Notes under the pieces: model-generated
What the model saw: the letters and a program-made list of their open reading frames with translations, nothing else
Database searches by the model: none
Told to the model about the DNA's origin: nothing
Made by a program: the position numbers and the translations under genes
Source: Bacteroidales bacterium
Lineage (GTDB): Bacteria > Bacteroidota > Bacteroidia > Bacteroidales > UBA932
Assembly (NCBI GenBank): GCA_021371955.1
Contig: JAJFVD010000015.1
Span: 1 to 64,000 of the forward strand
Direction: 5' to 3'
Length of the DNA stretch: 64,000 nucleotides
In this document: positions 26,593 to 37,100 of the stretch, piece after piece
Position numbering within the stretch: the stretch's first letter is position 1
Layout of the letters: every line of letters starts with the position of its first letter

Positions 26593-29415
26593 ATGAAACG
26601 TATTTTAATGGTAGTAGTTACCATGGCAATTTTTATGAGCGCCATGGCACAAATGCCCCAAAAGCTTCCTCTTGACCCAAAGGTAAGAACGGGAGTGTTA
26701 GAGAACGGCCTAACCTATTTTGTAGTTCAGAACGCTGAACCAAAAGGACAGGCAGAATTTTACATAGCCCAGAAAGTAGGCTCAATCCTGGAAGATGACA
26801 ACCAGAGAGGACTTGCACACTTTCTTGAACATATGGCTTTCAATGGATCCAAGAATTTCCCCGGAAACGGGATTATCTCATATCTGGAAAAAATAGGCGT
26901 TAAGTTTGGTGCAAACCTAAACGCTGGAACCTCATTTGACCAGACAATTTATAACATTTCCAGCGTACCAGTTAAGAGACAGGGTATAATTGACTCTTGT
27001 CTTCTTATTCTTCACGACTGGTCTTGCGCAATTTCTCTTACCACAGAAGATATTGAAAAAGAGAGAGGAGTTATCCGTGAGGAATTCCGCACAAGCAGCA
27101 GCGCAATGCTTAGAATGATTGAGAAAATTATGCCGGAAATTATGCCGGGAAGCAGATATGCATACAGGCTTCCTATTGGTACACTTAATGTTATTAATAA
27201 TTTTACTCCTCAGGAGATACGAGATTATTACAACAAATGGTACCGTCCGGATTTGCAGGGGATTATTGTTGTTGGAGATATTGATGCTGCAGCAGTTGAA
27301 GCACAAATTAAAACCATGTTTGGCTCAATCCCTAAACCTGTAAATCCTGCACCAAGAATTGAACTTCCGGTTCCTGATACTAAAGATGCCCTTATCTCTG
27401 TTGCAACAGACCCAGAGGCAAGCACAACAAGTTTACAGGTGATGTACAAGCATGATGTCCTTCCTAAGGAAATGAGGGCTACTGCCGCTTCCATCGTTAT
27501 GGACTACATGAACTCTATGGTTACAGGAATGCTTAATTCCCGCTTCCAGGATCTCGGACAAAAACCTGATGCACCTTTTACATATGCTCAGGCAAGTTAT
27601 GGCAATTTCTGCTTTGGCATTACTCAGACCAAAGATGCATTTACTCTTGGCGCAGGCGTTAAAGAGGGTAAAATGAACGAAACCCTCAAAGCGTTGATTA
27701 ACGAGGCAGAAAAGGTTAGAAGATTCGGCTTTACCCCTTCGGAATACGATCGTGCAAAAGCAAATTATATGAGCCGTCTGGAACAAATCTACAAAGAGAA
27801 AGAGAAACAGAAAAACTCATTCTATGTAAACCAGATTGTGGACCATTTCATAACAAACAACGCTTATGCCGGCATTGAAACCGAGTATGCGTTGATGCAG
27901 CAGGTTGCTCCGGCTATAACTGTAGAACAGATTAACGAATATGCAAAATCACTTCCTGTAGATCAGAATCTTGCAATTGCTGTCATGATGCCTAAGAAAG
28001 AGGGGCTCAAAGTTCCTTCAAATGAGGAGTTGATGACTGTTTATCAAAATGCACTTAAAGAGCAGGTAGAACCATATAAAGAAACCCTTTCAAAAGAACC
28101 GCTGGTACCTGTTGCACCAAAAGCAGGCAAGGTTGTTTCCGAAGTGAAAGAGCCAATGAGCGGGGCTACTGTATGGAACATGTCTAACGGGGCCACTGTT
28201 GTTGTTATGAAAACTGACTTCAAAGACGACCAGATTATGTTCAGCGCCACAAGCAAGGGAGGATACTCTCTGCTGGACAAATCGGATATTGTTGCTACAA
28301 AGGTAATCAATGACGTGGCTGCTATTGGCGGTCTTGGAAACTTCAGTACAACCGACCTTAAAAAGGTTCTTGCTGGTAAAAATGTATCTGTTCGCTCTAA
28401 TATCGGCATGATGAGTGAAGGTCTGTCCGGAAGCAGTACACCAAAGGATATCGAAACCTTTATGCAACTTGTTTATCTTAGCTTTACATCAATCAGGCAG
28501 GACAATGAGGCTTTCCAGTCTTATTTAGGCAAAATGAAAGCACAGCTTGAAAACATGGCTGCACAGCCAATGGTTGCATTTTCGGATACAGTTCAGAAGG
28601 TTCTCTACAATAGCAATCCTTACGCAAAAAGACTGGATTTGGATATGCTGGCAAAAGTCAATTATGAAAAGACCCTGCAACTTGCAAGAGCCCGTTTTGA
28701 AAATGCCGCAGACTTTACTTTTATCTTCGTTGGTAATGTAGACCCTGCTGTTTTAAAACCACTTGCAGAAACCTATATAGGTTCGCTTCCTGCCAACAAG
28801 ACAAAAAAAGAGAACTGGAAAAACACAGACATGATTCCTGTAAAGGGAAAGGTTGTTAACCATTTCGACAAAGATATGCAAACACCTAAGGCTACGGTTT
28901 ACACTTTCTTCTCCGGTAAGGTTCCTTATACCCTGGAGAATGTAATTCTTGCAAGCATGACCAAACAGGTATTCGACATGGTGTTTACAAGAACTATCCG
29001 TGAGGAAGAAGGCGGAACATACGGTGTTGGTGTAGCAATGAATATGACTTACTTCCCTCAGGAGTACTTTACATTCATGTTTGGTTTCGACACAGATGTT
29101 GCACTTAAGGAAAGACTTCTTAAGAGGGCACACCTTGAAATCAACAATGTTATTGAAAAAGGCGTATCTCCTGCAGACTTCTCAAAGATTATCGAGTATA
29201 TGCAAAAGACAAACACTCAAAACCTCAGGGAAAACAGCTACTGGTTAGGCGCTATCAGCAACCGCTATCTTATTGGCAAGGACATGCATACAGAAATGGA
29301 TGCAATTCTTAAGTCTCTGACAAAAGAGAAGCTTCAAAAATTCATTAAAGAAACCCTGTCACAGGGCAACCAGGTTGAAGTAATAATGAGCGGAAAAGCT
29401 CCTGTAGCAAAGTAA
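26593..29415 (+). CDS. M16 family zinc metalloprotease (two-domain, secreted)
   Basis: A 940-residue exported insulinase-type protease. A signal peptide covers about residues 1-19. The inverted zinc motif HxxEH is His76-Glu79-His80 in GLAHFLEHMAF, and the distal glutamate lies in the EDIEKERGVIREEF helix near 160. The second half (about 500-930) is the inactive partner domain with the GGTYGVGV-like substrate-binding strand near 812. The two halves close round short peptides. It is followed 7 bp later by a DUF3109 gene. A second M16 protease is encoded at 50.2-53.1 kb with only general similarity. Confidence 0.93.
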   Translation: MKRILMVVVTMAIFMSAMAQMPQKLPLDPKVRTGVLENGLTYFVVQNAEPKGQAEFYIAQKVGSILEDDNQRGLAHFLEHMAFNGSKNFPGNGIISYLEKIGVKFGANLNAGTSFDQTIYNISSVPVKRQGIIDSCLLILHDWSCAISLTTEDIEKERGVIREEFRTSSSAMLRMIEKIMPEIMPGSRYAYRLPIGTLNVINNFTPQEIRDYYNKWYRPDLQGIIVVGDIDAAAVEAQIKTMFGSIPKPVNPAPRIELPVPDTKDALISVATDPEASTTSLQVMYKHDVLPKEMRATAASIVMDYMNSMVTGMLNSRFQDLGQKPDAPFTYAQASYGNFCFGITQTKDAFTLGAGVKEGKMNETLKALINEAEKVRRFGFTPSEYDRAKANYMSRLEQIYKEKEKQKNSFYVNQIVDHFITNNAYAGIETEYALMQQVAPAITVEQINEYAKSLPVDQNLAIAVMMPKKEGLKVPSNEELMTVYQNALKEQVEPYKETLSKEPLVPVAPKAGKVVSEVKEPMSGATVWNMSNGATVVVMKTDFKDDQIMFSATSKGGYSLLDKSDIVATKVINDVAAIGGLGNFSTTDLKKVLAGKNVSVRSNIGMMSEGLSGSSTPKDIETFMQLVYLSFTSIRQDNEAFQSYLGKMKAQLENMAAQPMVAFSDTVQKVLYNSNPYAKRLDLDMLAKVNYEKTLQLARARFENAADFTFIFVGNVDPAVLKPLAETYIGSLPANKTKKENWKNTDMIPVKGKVVNHFDKDMQTPKATVYTFFSGKVPYTLENVILASMTKQVFDMVFTRTIREEEGGTYGVGVAMNMTYFPQEYFTFMFGFDTDVALKERLLKRAHLEINNVIEKGVSPADFSKIIEYMQKTNTQNLRENSYWLGAISNRYLIGKDMHTEMDAILKSLTKEKLQKFIKETLSQGNQVEVIMSGKAPVAK

Positions 29416-29422
29416 CACCTCT

Positions 29423-30019
29423 ATGAGCTCCATCATTGAAATCGACAATATACTTGTTTCTTCTGCAATTTTGACAGAATCTTTTGTTTGTGATTATGCA
29501 AAATGCCATGGTGTATGTTGCGTCATAGGTGACAGTGGTGCACCTCTCGAGGAGAGTGAGTGCTCGCTGCTTGGGAGCGAAAAAGATAAAATATTTAAAT
29601 ATCTCAGGCCGGAAGGGATCCTCTCCATCAAGGAGCAGGGTCCTTTTGTCCGGGATACCGACGGAGATCTTGTTACTCCATTGGTAAACGGAGAAGAGTG
29701 CGCTTATGCGCTTTTCGACGATAATAATAATTGCTTTTGCGGGATTGAAGTAGCATACGGCAAGGGCAACAGTGAATTAAAAAAGCCTGTCTCCTGCTGG
29801 CTTTATCCAATAAGAGTTTCAAAGCTTTCAAATGGCATGATTGCCCTCAACTTACACGAGTGGCACATATGCCTTGATGCTTTTGCTAAAGGTAAAAAAG
29901 AAGGAGTTCCCGTATATCAGTTTCTACGGGAACCCCTTATTTTTGCTTTTGGAAAAGAGTTTTATGAAAAACTGGAATATGCCCATAAAGAGCTTTTCCC
30001 TGCTAAAAACCCTATTTAG
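29423..30019 (+). CDS. DUF3109 family cysteine-rich protein
   Basis: A 198-residue cytosolic protein. Cysteines cluster at the N terminus (CDYAKCHGVCCVIGDSGAPL), in CFCGIEVAYG near 112, in VSCWLYPIR and in EWHICLDAF. This pattern is the DUF3109 signature, related to YkgJ-type metal-binding proteins. Function is unknown. It is 7 bp after the M16 gene and so probably co-transcribed. Its stop is only 2 bp from the stop of the convergent polyprenyl synthase gene. Confidence 0.88.
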   Translation: MSSIIEIDNILVSSAILTESFVCDYAKCHGVCCVIGDSGAPLEESECSLLGSEKDKIFKYLRPEGILSIKEQGPFVRDTDGDLVTPLVNGEECAYALFDDNNNCFCGIEVAYGKGNSELKKPVSCWLYPIRVSKLSNGMIALNLHEWHICLDAFAKGKKEGVPVYQFLREPLIFAFGKEFYEKLEYAHKELFPAKNPI

Positions 30020-30021
30020 GT

Positions 30022-30996
30022 TTAATTTTCTCTGCTCCCGACATAACGTGTGAGCTCAATCAAATGATTTTTATATATCGATTCGCTGAGTCCCGACAGG
30101 CTCTCTTCTGCCTTTCTGCAATGCTCTTCAAGTGCTTTTTGTGCAGATGCGGTTCCGGAGTATTTTTCCACCAGTGCAAAAGTATTTTCGACAAGACGTT
30201 CGTCCTCGGTTTCTGCAAAACGAATTTCTCTTAATAGATTTTCCCGTTCGTCTTTAGTTGCTGCTTTTAATGCCAGAATAAGAGGAAGGGTGAGTTTCTT
30301 CTCTTTTATGTCGCCGCCGGAAGGCTTTCCGGTATTGAGCTGTGGAGTATAGTCAAAAATATCGTCTCTTATTTGAAATGCAAGTCCCAGATTGTATGCA
30401 TAACATTCCATGTCGTCAAGTATCTTATCTGATGCACCGGTTGAATAAACCATGCTTTTTACAGATGCAATGAAGAGACTGGAAGTCTTGGCTGAAATTA
30501 TTTTATAGTAATCTTCTTCTGTTGTGTCCAGGGATGAAGCTTTCTGCATCTGAAAAATTTCTCCCTCAGAAAGTTCTTCAATTGTCTTTGTGAAATAATT
30601 CAGCACAGACATGTCCTTCTCTTTTAACAACAGGGTCAACGCTTTTGCCAGCCAGTAATCGCCGGTTAGAACCGAAGCGGCAGGGTTAAATTTATATTGG
30701 ACAGTATCTGCTCCGCGTCTCTGAGGCGCTTCGTCGGCAACATCGTCGTGCAACAGTGATGCGGTATGCAGCATTTCTGAAACGACTGCACATGTGATAG
30801 TGAAAGGGTTGATTGTGCCGCAACACTTTGCGGCAAGAAGCCCTAAAAGTGGCCTGATTTGTTTGCCCTTATTGTCAAAAAGATGTGAATTTATTTGATT
30901 TAAAAGGTCATAATCACTCCACAGGCTCTTTCTCATCAGCTCCTCAAATTGCGTCCACTCTGTTTTAATGTCGCTTTGAATTGCTTTTATGTTCAT
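30022..30996 (-). CDS. Polyprenyl diphosphate synthase
   Basis: A 324-residue trans-isoprenyl chain elongation enzyme. The first Asp-rich motif is DDVAD at 84-88, the second DDIFD at 211-215, with GKQIRPLLGLLAAK before them. Chain length is set by residues upstream of the first motif; without modelling it is not certain, though octaprenyl-type is usual for menaquinone side chains. It is the last gene in trxA-barrel-LOG-polyprenyl synthase. Confidence 0.92.
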   Translation of the reverse strand: MNIKAIQSDIKTEWTQFEELMRKSLWSDYDLLNQINSHLFDNKGKQIRPLLGLLAAKCCGTINPFTITCAVVSEMLHTASLLHDDVADEAPQRRGADTVQYKFNPAASVLTGDYWLAKALTLLLKEKDMSVLNYFTKTIEELSEGEIFQMQKASSLDTTEEDYYKIISAKTSSLFIASVKSMVYSTGASDKILDDMECYAYNLGLAFQIRDDIFDYTPQLNTGKPSGGDIKEKKLTLPLILALKAATKDERENLLREIRFAETEDERLVENTFALVEKYSGTASAQKALEEHCRKAEESLSGLSESIYKNHLIELTRYVGSREN

Positions 30997-31013
30997 ATAT
31001 ATTTGTTTGTAGG

Positions 31014-31595
31014 TTAGGCTGGTGCGTAATGTTTTGGCTCAAGAATTTTTCGTTCGCTTTTCTCTATTGCATCTATGAGCCCGGTCACATCTTCTACAAC
31101 AATCAAAGCATCGCTCCAGTTGTCGTTTAGCATATTATTTTTTGCAAGGTGCTTAAAAAGCTGGATAAGGGGTTCGTAAAATCCATCCTGATTGAACAGT
31201 ATTACAGCACCCGGATATACACCCAGTCTTTTTAATGTATAGGTTTCAATAAACTCTTCAATGGTTCCGATTCCTCCCGGAAACGCAATGACGGCATCTG
31301 TATCCTCCCTGAGCATGTCTTTTCTTTTGCTCATTGTGTCTACTACTTTAATCTTATCGAGTTTGGGATGGTGAAACTCGAGCTCCTTCATAAAGTCGGG
31401 GATTATACCCTCCACTTCTGTTCCGTATTGATTGATGGTATCAATCAGAACTCCCATCAAACCACGGCAGGACCCGCCACATACAATTGTGTAATCATGT
31501 AAAGAGGCCGCCTTAGCAAAACTAGCGGCGGCCTCTTTGTATCTGTCTTCCAGTATGTCACTTGATGAACAATATACACAAATGCGCTTGCCCAT
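31014..31595 (-). CDS. LOG family protein (TIGR00730)
   Basis: A 193-residue Rossmann-fold protein. YCSSSD near the N terminus, GGSCRGLMG, and FPGGIGTIEEFIE carry the PGGxGTxxE motif of cytokinin riboside 5'-monophosphate phosphoribohydrolases. Bacterial homologues cleave nucleoside monophosphates to base and ribose phosphate; the in vivo substrate is usually unknown. It is 17 bp upstream of the polyprenyl synthase gene and 14 bp downstream of the barrel protein. Confidence 0.9.
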   Translation of the reverse strand: MGKRICVYCSSSDILEDRYKEAAASFAKAASLHDYTIVCGGSCRGLMGVLIDTINQYGTEVEGIIPDFMKELEFHHPKLDKIKVVDTMSKRKDMLREDTDAVIAFPGGIGTIEEFIETYTLKRLGVYPGAVILFNQDGFYEPLIQLFKHLAKNNMLNDNWSDALIVVEDVTGLIDAIEKSERKILEPKHYAPA

Positions 31596-31609
31596 TTAAT
31601 AACTATAAT

Positions 31610-32269
31610 TTAAAAAAGGAATGCAACAGAAAGCTGGAATCCCTGAAGTTTTGCGTTTTCGTATTTCTCATTCCAGGTTGTATTGTTTGCCGATTTAAGC
31701 TTACCTAGACCCCAGTTGTATTTTCCCATTATCTGAAGTTTCCATAAGTCTAGTCCGACACCTAAGCCAAGACCGTAGTCAAATCGATTTATATCATCGA
31801 TTGGCTGACTTTCAAGCCTTGCTCCACTTTGTATTGCATATTGGATATATGGAGACACTACAACAAATGGCCTTAGAAGTACCAAGTCAATGCCAAATTG
31901 TAAATTAACCGGCAGCATAATATAATCCATCTGAACCTCATTCGTGGCTAATGCTACTGGTTGGCTTATCACTCCTCCATTGTAAAGCGGATTGTTTATC
32001 TGCAATAATGTAGGTGTGGTTGGTGATGATTTCACAGTATTATAAAGCAGTTCGGGCTGTACGGCAAGTCCCAGGAAAGGAACCTTGAACTGAACAGCAA
32101 GACCAACATGGTATCCCGTTTGTGAGTTCCAGATTTCATCTGTACTTCCGCCCTGAGTAACATCTGTCAACTTATTAAAATTGAGACCAGCCTTTACTCC
32201 GAATTTTGTCTGACCAAAAGAAGCACTTACAATAATAAGCGCTAATACAAGTGTGAATAATTTTTTCAT
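31610..32269 (-). CDS. Outer-membrane beta-barrel (porin family) protein
   Basis: A 219-residue protein with signal peptide MKKLFTLVLALIIVSASFG. Alternating amphipathic strands suggest an 8-strand barrel, as in PorT/OMP_b-brl_2 proteins: FGVKAGLNFNKLTD, GYHVGLAVQFKVP, LAVQPELLYNT, and a C-terminal FQLSVAFLF ending in Phe. Function is not known. It begins 4 bp after the thioredoxin stop. Confidence 0.88.
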   Translation of the reverse strand: MKKLFTLVLALIIVSASFGQTKFGVKAGLNFNKLTDVTQGGSTDEIWNSQTGYHVGLAVQFKVPFLGLAVQPELLYNTVKSSPTTPTLLQINNPLYNGGVISQPVALATNEVQMDYIMLPVNLQFGIDLVLLRPFVVVSPYIQYAIQSGARLESQPIDDINRFDYGLGLGVGLDLWKLQIMGKYNWGLGKLKSANNTTWNEKYENAKLQGFQLSVAFLF

Positions 32270-32273
32270 AATC

Positions 32274-32591
32274 TTAGATCAAAGAATTGATTTTAGCTAC
32301 AATGTTTGCCTTAGTTGTAGAGCCCACGATTTTATCCTTCAATTCGCCGTCTTTAAAAAACAGAATTGTTGGAATATTGCGGATTCCATATTTTACAGGT
32401 ACTTCCGAACTTGAATCAACATCACATTTTGCAATTACAGCTTTACCCTCGTACTCTGCTGCAAGTTCGTCCACTATGGGAGCTATCATCCTGCAGGGGC
32501 CGCACCATGGTGCCCAGAAGTCGACAAGAACGGGTTTGTCTGAATTAATTACTATCTCCTTGAAATTCGAATCGTTTACTGCTATAGCCAT
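32274..32591 (-). CDS. trxA: Thioredoxin
   Basis: A 105-residue cytosolic thioredoxin with the active site WCGPC (Cys30, Cys33), DFWAPWCGPCRMIAPIVDELA and the cis-proline loop RNIPTILFF. It reduces disulfides in cytosolic proteins. First gene of the minus-strand group running to the polyprenyl synthase. Confidence 0.97.
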   Translation of the reverse strand: MAIAVNDSNFKEIVINSDKPVLVDFWAPWCGPCRMIAPIVDELAAEYEGKAVIAKCDVDSSSEVPVKYGIRNIPTILFFKDGELKDKIVGSTTKANIVAKINSLI

Positions 32592-32666
32592 CGTTAAATA
32601 TTATTAATTTAGAAATGTATTTGTTCTGTAATTAAATGCTAAAATAATATCATTTTTTTAAATATC

Positions 32667-33866
32667 CTATATTTTGCCCATCAATCCTGCAAGACCCCCT
32701 TGTGCAGTCTCCTTATACAAATGCGGAAGATCATGCCCTGTACGCTTCATTGCTTCCACCACTGTATCAAAAGAAACAAGGTGTTTTCCGTCGGAAAGAA
32801 GTGCATACATATTTGCATCAACAGCCCTTGTTGCTCCAAAGGCATTTCTCTCAATACAAGGTATTTGCACCAATCCGCAAATTGGGTCACAAGTGAGCCC
32901 AAGGAAGTGTTCAATACCAATTGATGCGGCATATTCAATCTGTGCAGGGGTTCCCCCGAAGAGCTGAACACCGGCACCGGCAGCCATTGAGCAGGCAGAA
33001 CCTACTTCACCCTGACACCCGACTTCTGCCCCTGAAATTGAGGCATTTGTTTTAATAATATTGCCTATGATTCCTGCTGTTGCCAGCGACCTTATGATTC
33101 TCTTGTCCGAAAAATCATACGAGTGCTGGTTGAGGTACAACAATGCCGGTAAAACTCCGGACGAACCGCAGGTAGGAGCCGTAACTACAATCCCTCCGGA
33201 GGCATTTTCCTCTGCAACGGCAAGAGCAAAAGAGAATGTCATACTCCTTCTTTGCATTGACCCCTGATAACCCTTAGCCTTGATATAGAAAGATGCTGCT
33301 TTTCTTGAAAGATTGAGTCCTCCCGGAAGTACTCCTTCCGATTCCAGACCCCTCTCTACGGACTCTTTCATAACACTCCAGACCTGGGCAAGATAATCCC
33401 ATATTTCACTGTTTTCGTGCACATCCACATACTCCCAGAATGATCTTCCGCTGTTTTGGCACCATCCAAGTATTTCGGCCATTTTTGAATGAGGATAAAT
33501 ATCTGTGCGGGCCTCTCTCACTCCTGTATCACTCAAATCTCCCCCACCAATACTGAATGTTGTCCACTCTCCCATTTTTTTACCGAGAGGGTCGAATGCT
33601 TCGAATTTCATTCCATTTGAATGCTGAGGCAAAAAGGTATCTGGCTCCCAGACAATTTTTGTCCTCTCTTTGCCAAGTACTTCAAGAATTGCTATATCTG
33701 TCATGTGTCCTTTACCGGTTGCCGCAAGGCTTCCGTAAAGCGTTACAATAAATGAAGAGGCAGCAAGCTGCCTCTTCAAAAATATAACTGATGCTTTGGC
33801 AGGAGCCATTGTATGACTACTGGAAGGTCCTCTGCCAATTTTGAAAATTTCTTTTATGCTTTCCAT
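32667..33866 (-). CDS. sdaA: L-serine ammonia-lyase, iron-sulfur type
   Basis: A 399-residue single-chain L-serine dehydratase, converting serine to pyruvate and ammonia. The beta domain starts with IGRGPSSSHTMAP, and GGGDLSDTG follows. In the alpha domain PTCGSSGVLP, CQGEVGSACSMAAGAG and TCDPICGLVQIPCIERN supply cysteines for the oxygen-labile 4Fe-4S cluster. ATG 33866 was chosen over an upstream in-frame reading since it gives the family N terminus and a 5-bp gap from the preceding stop. It sits at the end of the efflux-pump operon, an odd place for a catabolic enzyme. Confidence 0.93.
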   Translation of the reverse strand: MESIKEIFKIGRGPSSSHTMAPAKASVIFLKRQLAASSFIVTLYGSLAATGKGHMTDIAILEVLGKERTKIVWEPDTFLPQHSNGMKFEAFDPLGKKMGEWTTFSIGGGDLSDTGVREARTDIYPHSKMAEILGWCQNSGRSFWEYVDVHENSEIWDYLAQVWSVMKESVERGLESEGVLPGGLNLSRKAASFYIKAKGYQGSMQRRSMTFSFALAVAEENASGGIVVTAPTCGSSGVLPALLYLNQHSYDFSDKRIIRSLATAGIIGNIIKTNASISGAEVGCQGEVGSACSMAAGAGVQLFGGTPAQIEYAASIGIEHFLGLTCDPICGLVQIPCIERNAFGATRAVDANMYALLSDGKHLVSFDTVVEAMKRTGHDLPHLYKETAQGGLAGLMGKI

Positions 33867-33871
33867 TCTTC

Positions 33872-34165
33872 TTATATTGCCGACTCTGCTTCCCAAACAA
33901 AGGCACGAAGCCCCTGTTTTTCGGCCGAAGAGTTTATTTCCTTTAATTCGGAAAGCAATATAGTCAATTTTTCCGGCTCTACAATCGCCATGACTGCCAT
34001 GTTTATCGAAGGCCAGGCATGAGTGCCATAGTGCGGCTCTCCCTTGTCGCTGCCACGACCCTGAACATCAACCCATTTAGTAAAGCCTCTCACATCGCAT
34101 TTATCGAGAGCCTGCTGAACAAGGGTGCTATGGGCCTGGTTATATATAATCATTATCGATTTCAT
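33872..34165 (-). CDS. PG0541-type transporter-associated small protein (PII-like fold)
   Basis: A 97-residue soluble protein that follows the RND permease gene by 2 bp. Similar small proteins accompany RND pumps in Bacteroidetes, named after Porphyromonas PG0541, and are thought to have a PII/ACT-like ferredoxin fold. Seen here are two beta-alpha-beta halves with MKSIMIIYNQAHSTLV and NMAVMAIVEPEKLTILLSEL. A regulatory, ligand-sensing role for the pump is inference. Confidence 0.7.
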   Translation of the reverse strand: MKSIMIIYNQAHSTLVQQALDKCDVRGFTKWVDVQGRGSDKGEPHYGTHAWPSINMAVMAIVEPEKLTILLSELKEINSSAEKQGLRAFVWEAESAI

Positions 34166-34167
34166 AA

Positions 34168-37100
34168 TTAAACTGCTTTAAGTTCGTTAATTTTTTTTGC
34201 CCATGCTTTTCTCTTGCGCTTGATATCGCCTGCATGGAATGATGTATATATTGTAGGGATAACAATTAGAGTAAGTAAGGTCGAAAGTGTAAGACCGCCA
34301 ATGATTGCTATACCCATAGGCTGCCAAATTTCAGATCCGGCTCCTATTCCCATTGCCATTGGGACCATACCAAGAATAGTTGTTGATGTAGTCATGATTA
34401 CCGGGCGTAAACGTGACTTGCCTCCGGATATTACAGACCGCTTAACTGAAGCTCCCCTTTCTTTGTTAAGATTGATATAGTCTATGAGCACAATTCCGTT
34501 CTTTACCACAATTCCCACAAGCATTACAGCACCAATGAGCGCGATAAGACTGAGTGTTGTTCCGGTGAGCCATAAAGCAATGAATACTCCTGTAAATGCA
34601 AATGGAAGAGAGAACATTATTATAAACGGATCGCGGAAAGATTCAAACTGCGATGCCATTACAATATATGTAAGGAGAATCACAAGCCCCAAAAGCGTGA
34701 ACATATCGGCAAACGACTCCTGTTGCTCCTCAACCGCACCTGATACACTTGCGGTAATGAGAGGCGGCATATCAATCTTGGCAACTGCTGCATTCACTTC
34801 TGTAGCAATATCTCCAAGCGAACGTTTGTAAACAGAACCGGTAACTTTTATAACCCTTTCCCTGTCGAGGTGTTCGATTGAAGGTGGTGCGAAGTTTTCG
34901 ACAACATTTCCCAGTTCACTTAATCTTACGGCCTTGCCTTGTGCATTGTAGATTAATATATTATTAATGTCATCAACTGTAGTACGATATTTTTGGTCAT
35001 TTCTCACTACTATATCATACTCCTCTCCCTCTTCCCTGAATTTTGTGGTAATAATCCCGTTTATCCGGTTTCTTACAACTGTTGCAGCAGAGGTCATGGT
35101 TATGCCGTTCATGGCAAGTTTATCACGGTCGAACTCAACCTTAAACTGAGGCATATAGTCTTCGCGGCTCAGCTTCACATCCCTGAGTCCTTCTGTTTTC
35201 TTCATGATGTCCGATACTTGTTTTGCAACTGACTCAGCATCTTCGAAGTTGTAACCAAGGATATCCATTTCAAGAGTTGTTCCTCCTGCACCCATGCCCA
35301 TTCCGTTTGAGCCGCCCGGAGTAACAGTATATCTGTATACTTCCGGAGTAGCACTCAGGTCTTTCCGCATTTCGTCCGATATGTCAAAAATATCTCTTTT
35401 TCTCTTATCGGGTTTTGAGAGTCTTGCTGTATATGTGATAATGTGGGTGCCTGATGTCCTTAACGACATGAATACATTTGAGCCGTCGGACTGACCCAGT
35501 GAAGTCTGCAGGATTTCAATTTCCGGATACTTCTTTTTCCACATTTCAAACAGGTAGGTATTCAGTTTTCTTGCCTGCTCCACTCTTGTGCCAACCGGCA
35601 ATTCAACTGTAACTCCAATTTGTGAGTTATCAGAAGCCGGGAAGAAGTCTGTACCAACTTTTGCAACCAGTACAAGGCTGGCCAAAAAGAGTACCAGAGC
35701 TCCGCCCATTACCTTAAACCTGTTATTTACACACCATTTTAATCCGGATGCATATACTCTGTCGAGTCCGTCAAGCATCCTTTCGATAGGTGCGTAGAAG
35801 TACTGGAATGCTTTCGATCTTTTAGGATCGGCCTTAAGCATTATTGACGAAAGCATTGGGGTGAGCGTAAGAGCTGCCAGTACGGATATTGAAATGATAA
35901 TTGTCACAATCCAGCCAAGTTGCTTAAACATTATACCTGCCAGCCCGGAAACCATTGTAAGAGGGAAGAATACAGAAATAATAGTTAAGGTGGAGGCAAT
36001 TACGGCAACGGCTACCTCATTGGTAGCATAAATTGCTGCATCTCTTGGTTTGCTTCCCCTCTCTATGTGCGTCGTTATATTCTCCAGAACAACTATTGCG
36101 TCGTCCACAACCATCCCGATGGCTATCGAGAGCGAACTCAGGGAAATTATATTAAGCGTATTTCCCGTAACCATAAGGTAAATGAAGGCTGCCACCAGAG
36201 ACACCGGAATTGTGAGGATAATAATAAATGTTGCCCTCCATCTTCCAAGGAAGAAGAGTACAACTATCATAACAAACAAACCCGCAAGAAGTACCGTCTC
36301 TGTAAGTGAGCTGATACTATCCTTTATAAATTCCGATGTATCCAGTACCATCTCGAGTTTTACATCGGGAGGGAGAGACTTTTGTATACCGGGCAGAGCT
36401 GCGTTAATCTTATCGGCAATTTCAACCACATTAGAGCCGGATTGTTTCTGAACAACTATTGTCGCACCCCTCTCCCCGTTTGTATAGATTTCGGTCGAGC
36501 GCTCCTTTAGAGTATCCTTAATGGTGGCAACATCCTTCATGTAAATGTTTTTGCCCATGTAGCTACCCACAATGAGATTCTGAATCTCTTCGCTCTCCTT
36601 GAACTCTCCGTCAACGCGAACAGAGTATGTATTGCTTCCTACGTCTATGCTACCGGCAGGAATGTTCCTGTTTTCCATGGATATCAGATTGGAAAGCTGC
36701 TCTATTGACAGCTTGTATGCCTCCATTTTCTGAGGGTCGGCAGATATCTGAATTTCCCTTTGCGGCGCTCCTGAAATTGATGTTGAAGCTACTCCGTCTA
36801 TTCTGTTCAGAGGATTTGCAACCTTTTCATCAAGAATCTTATACAGACCTTCCGAGCTCACGCCGGCGTGTGCAGATATGAATGCAATAGGCATCATATC
36901 GGAGCTGAATTTCAGAACAACCGGAGATTCGCAGTCGTCCGGAAGGAAGTTACGCTGCATGTCAAGTACCGCACGTATGTCATTTACCGCCTCATCCATG
37001 TTGGTTCCGTATTCAAACTCAACTGTTATGAGCGATACATTATCCTTGGATGTAGAGGTTATTCTTTTTAAGTCTGATACTGTACTAAGTGATGTTTCAA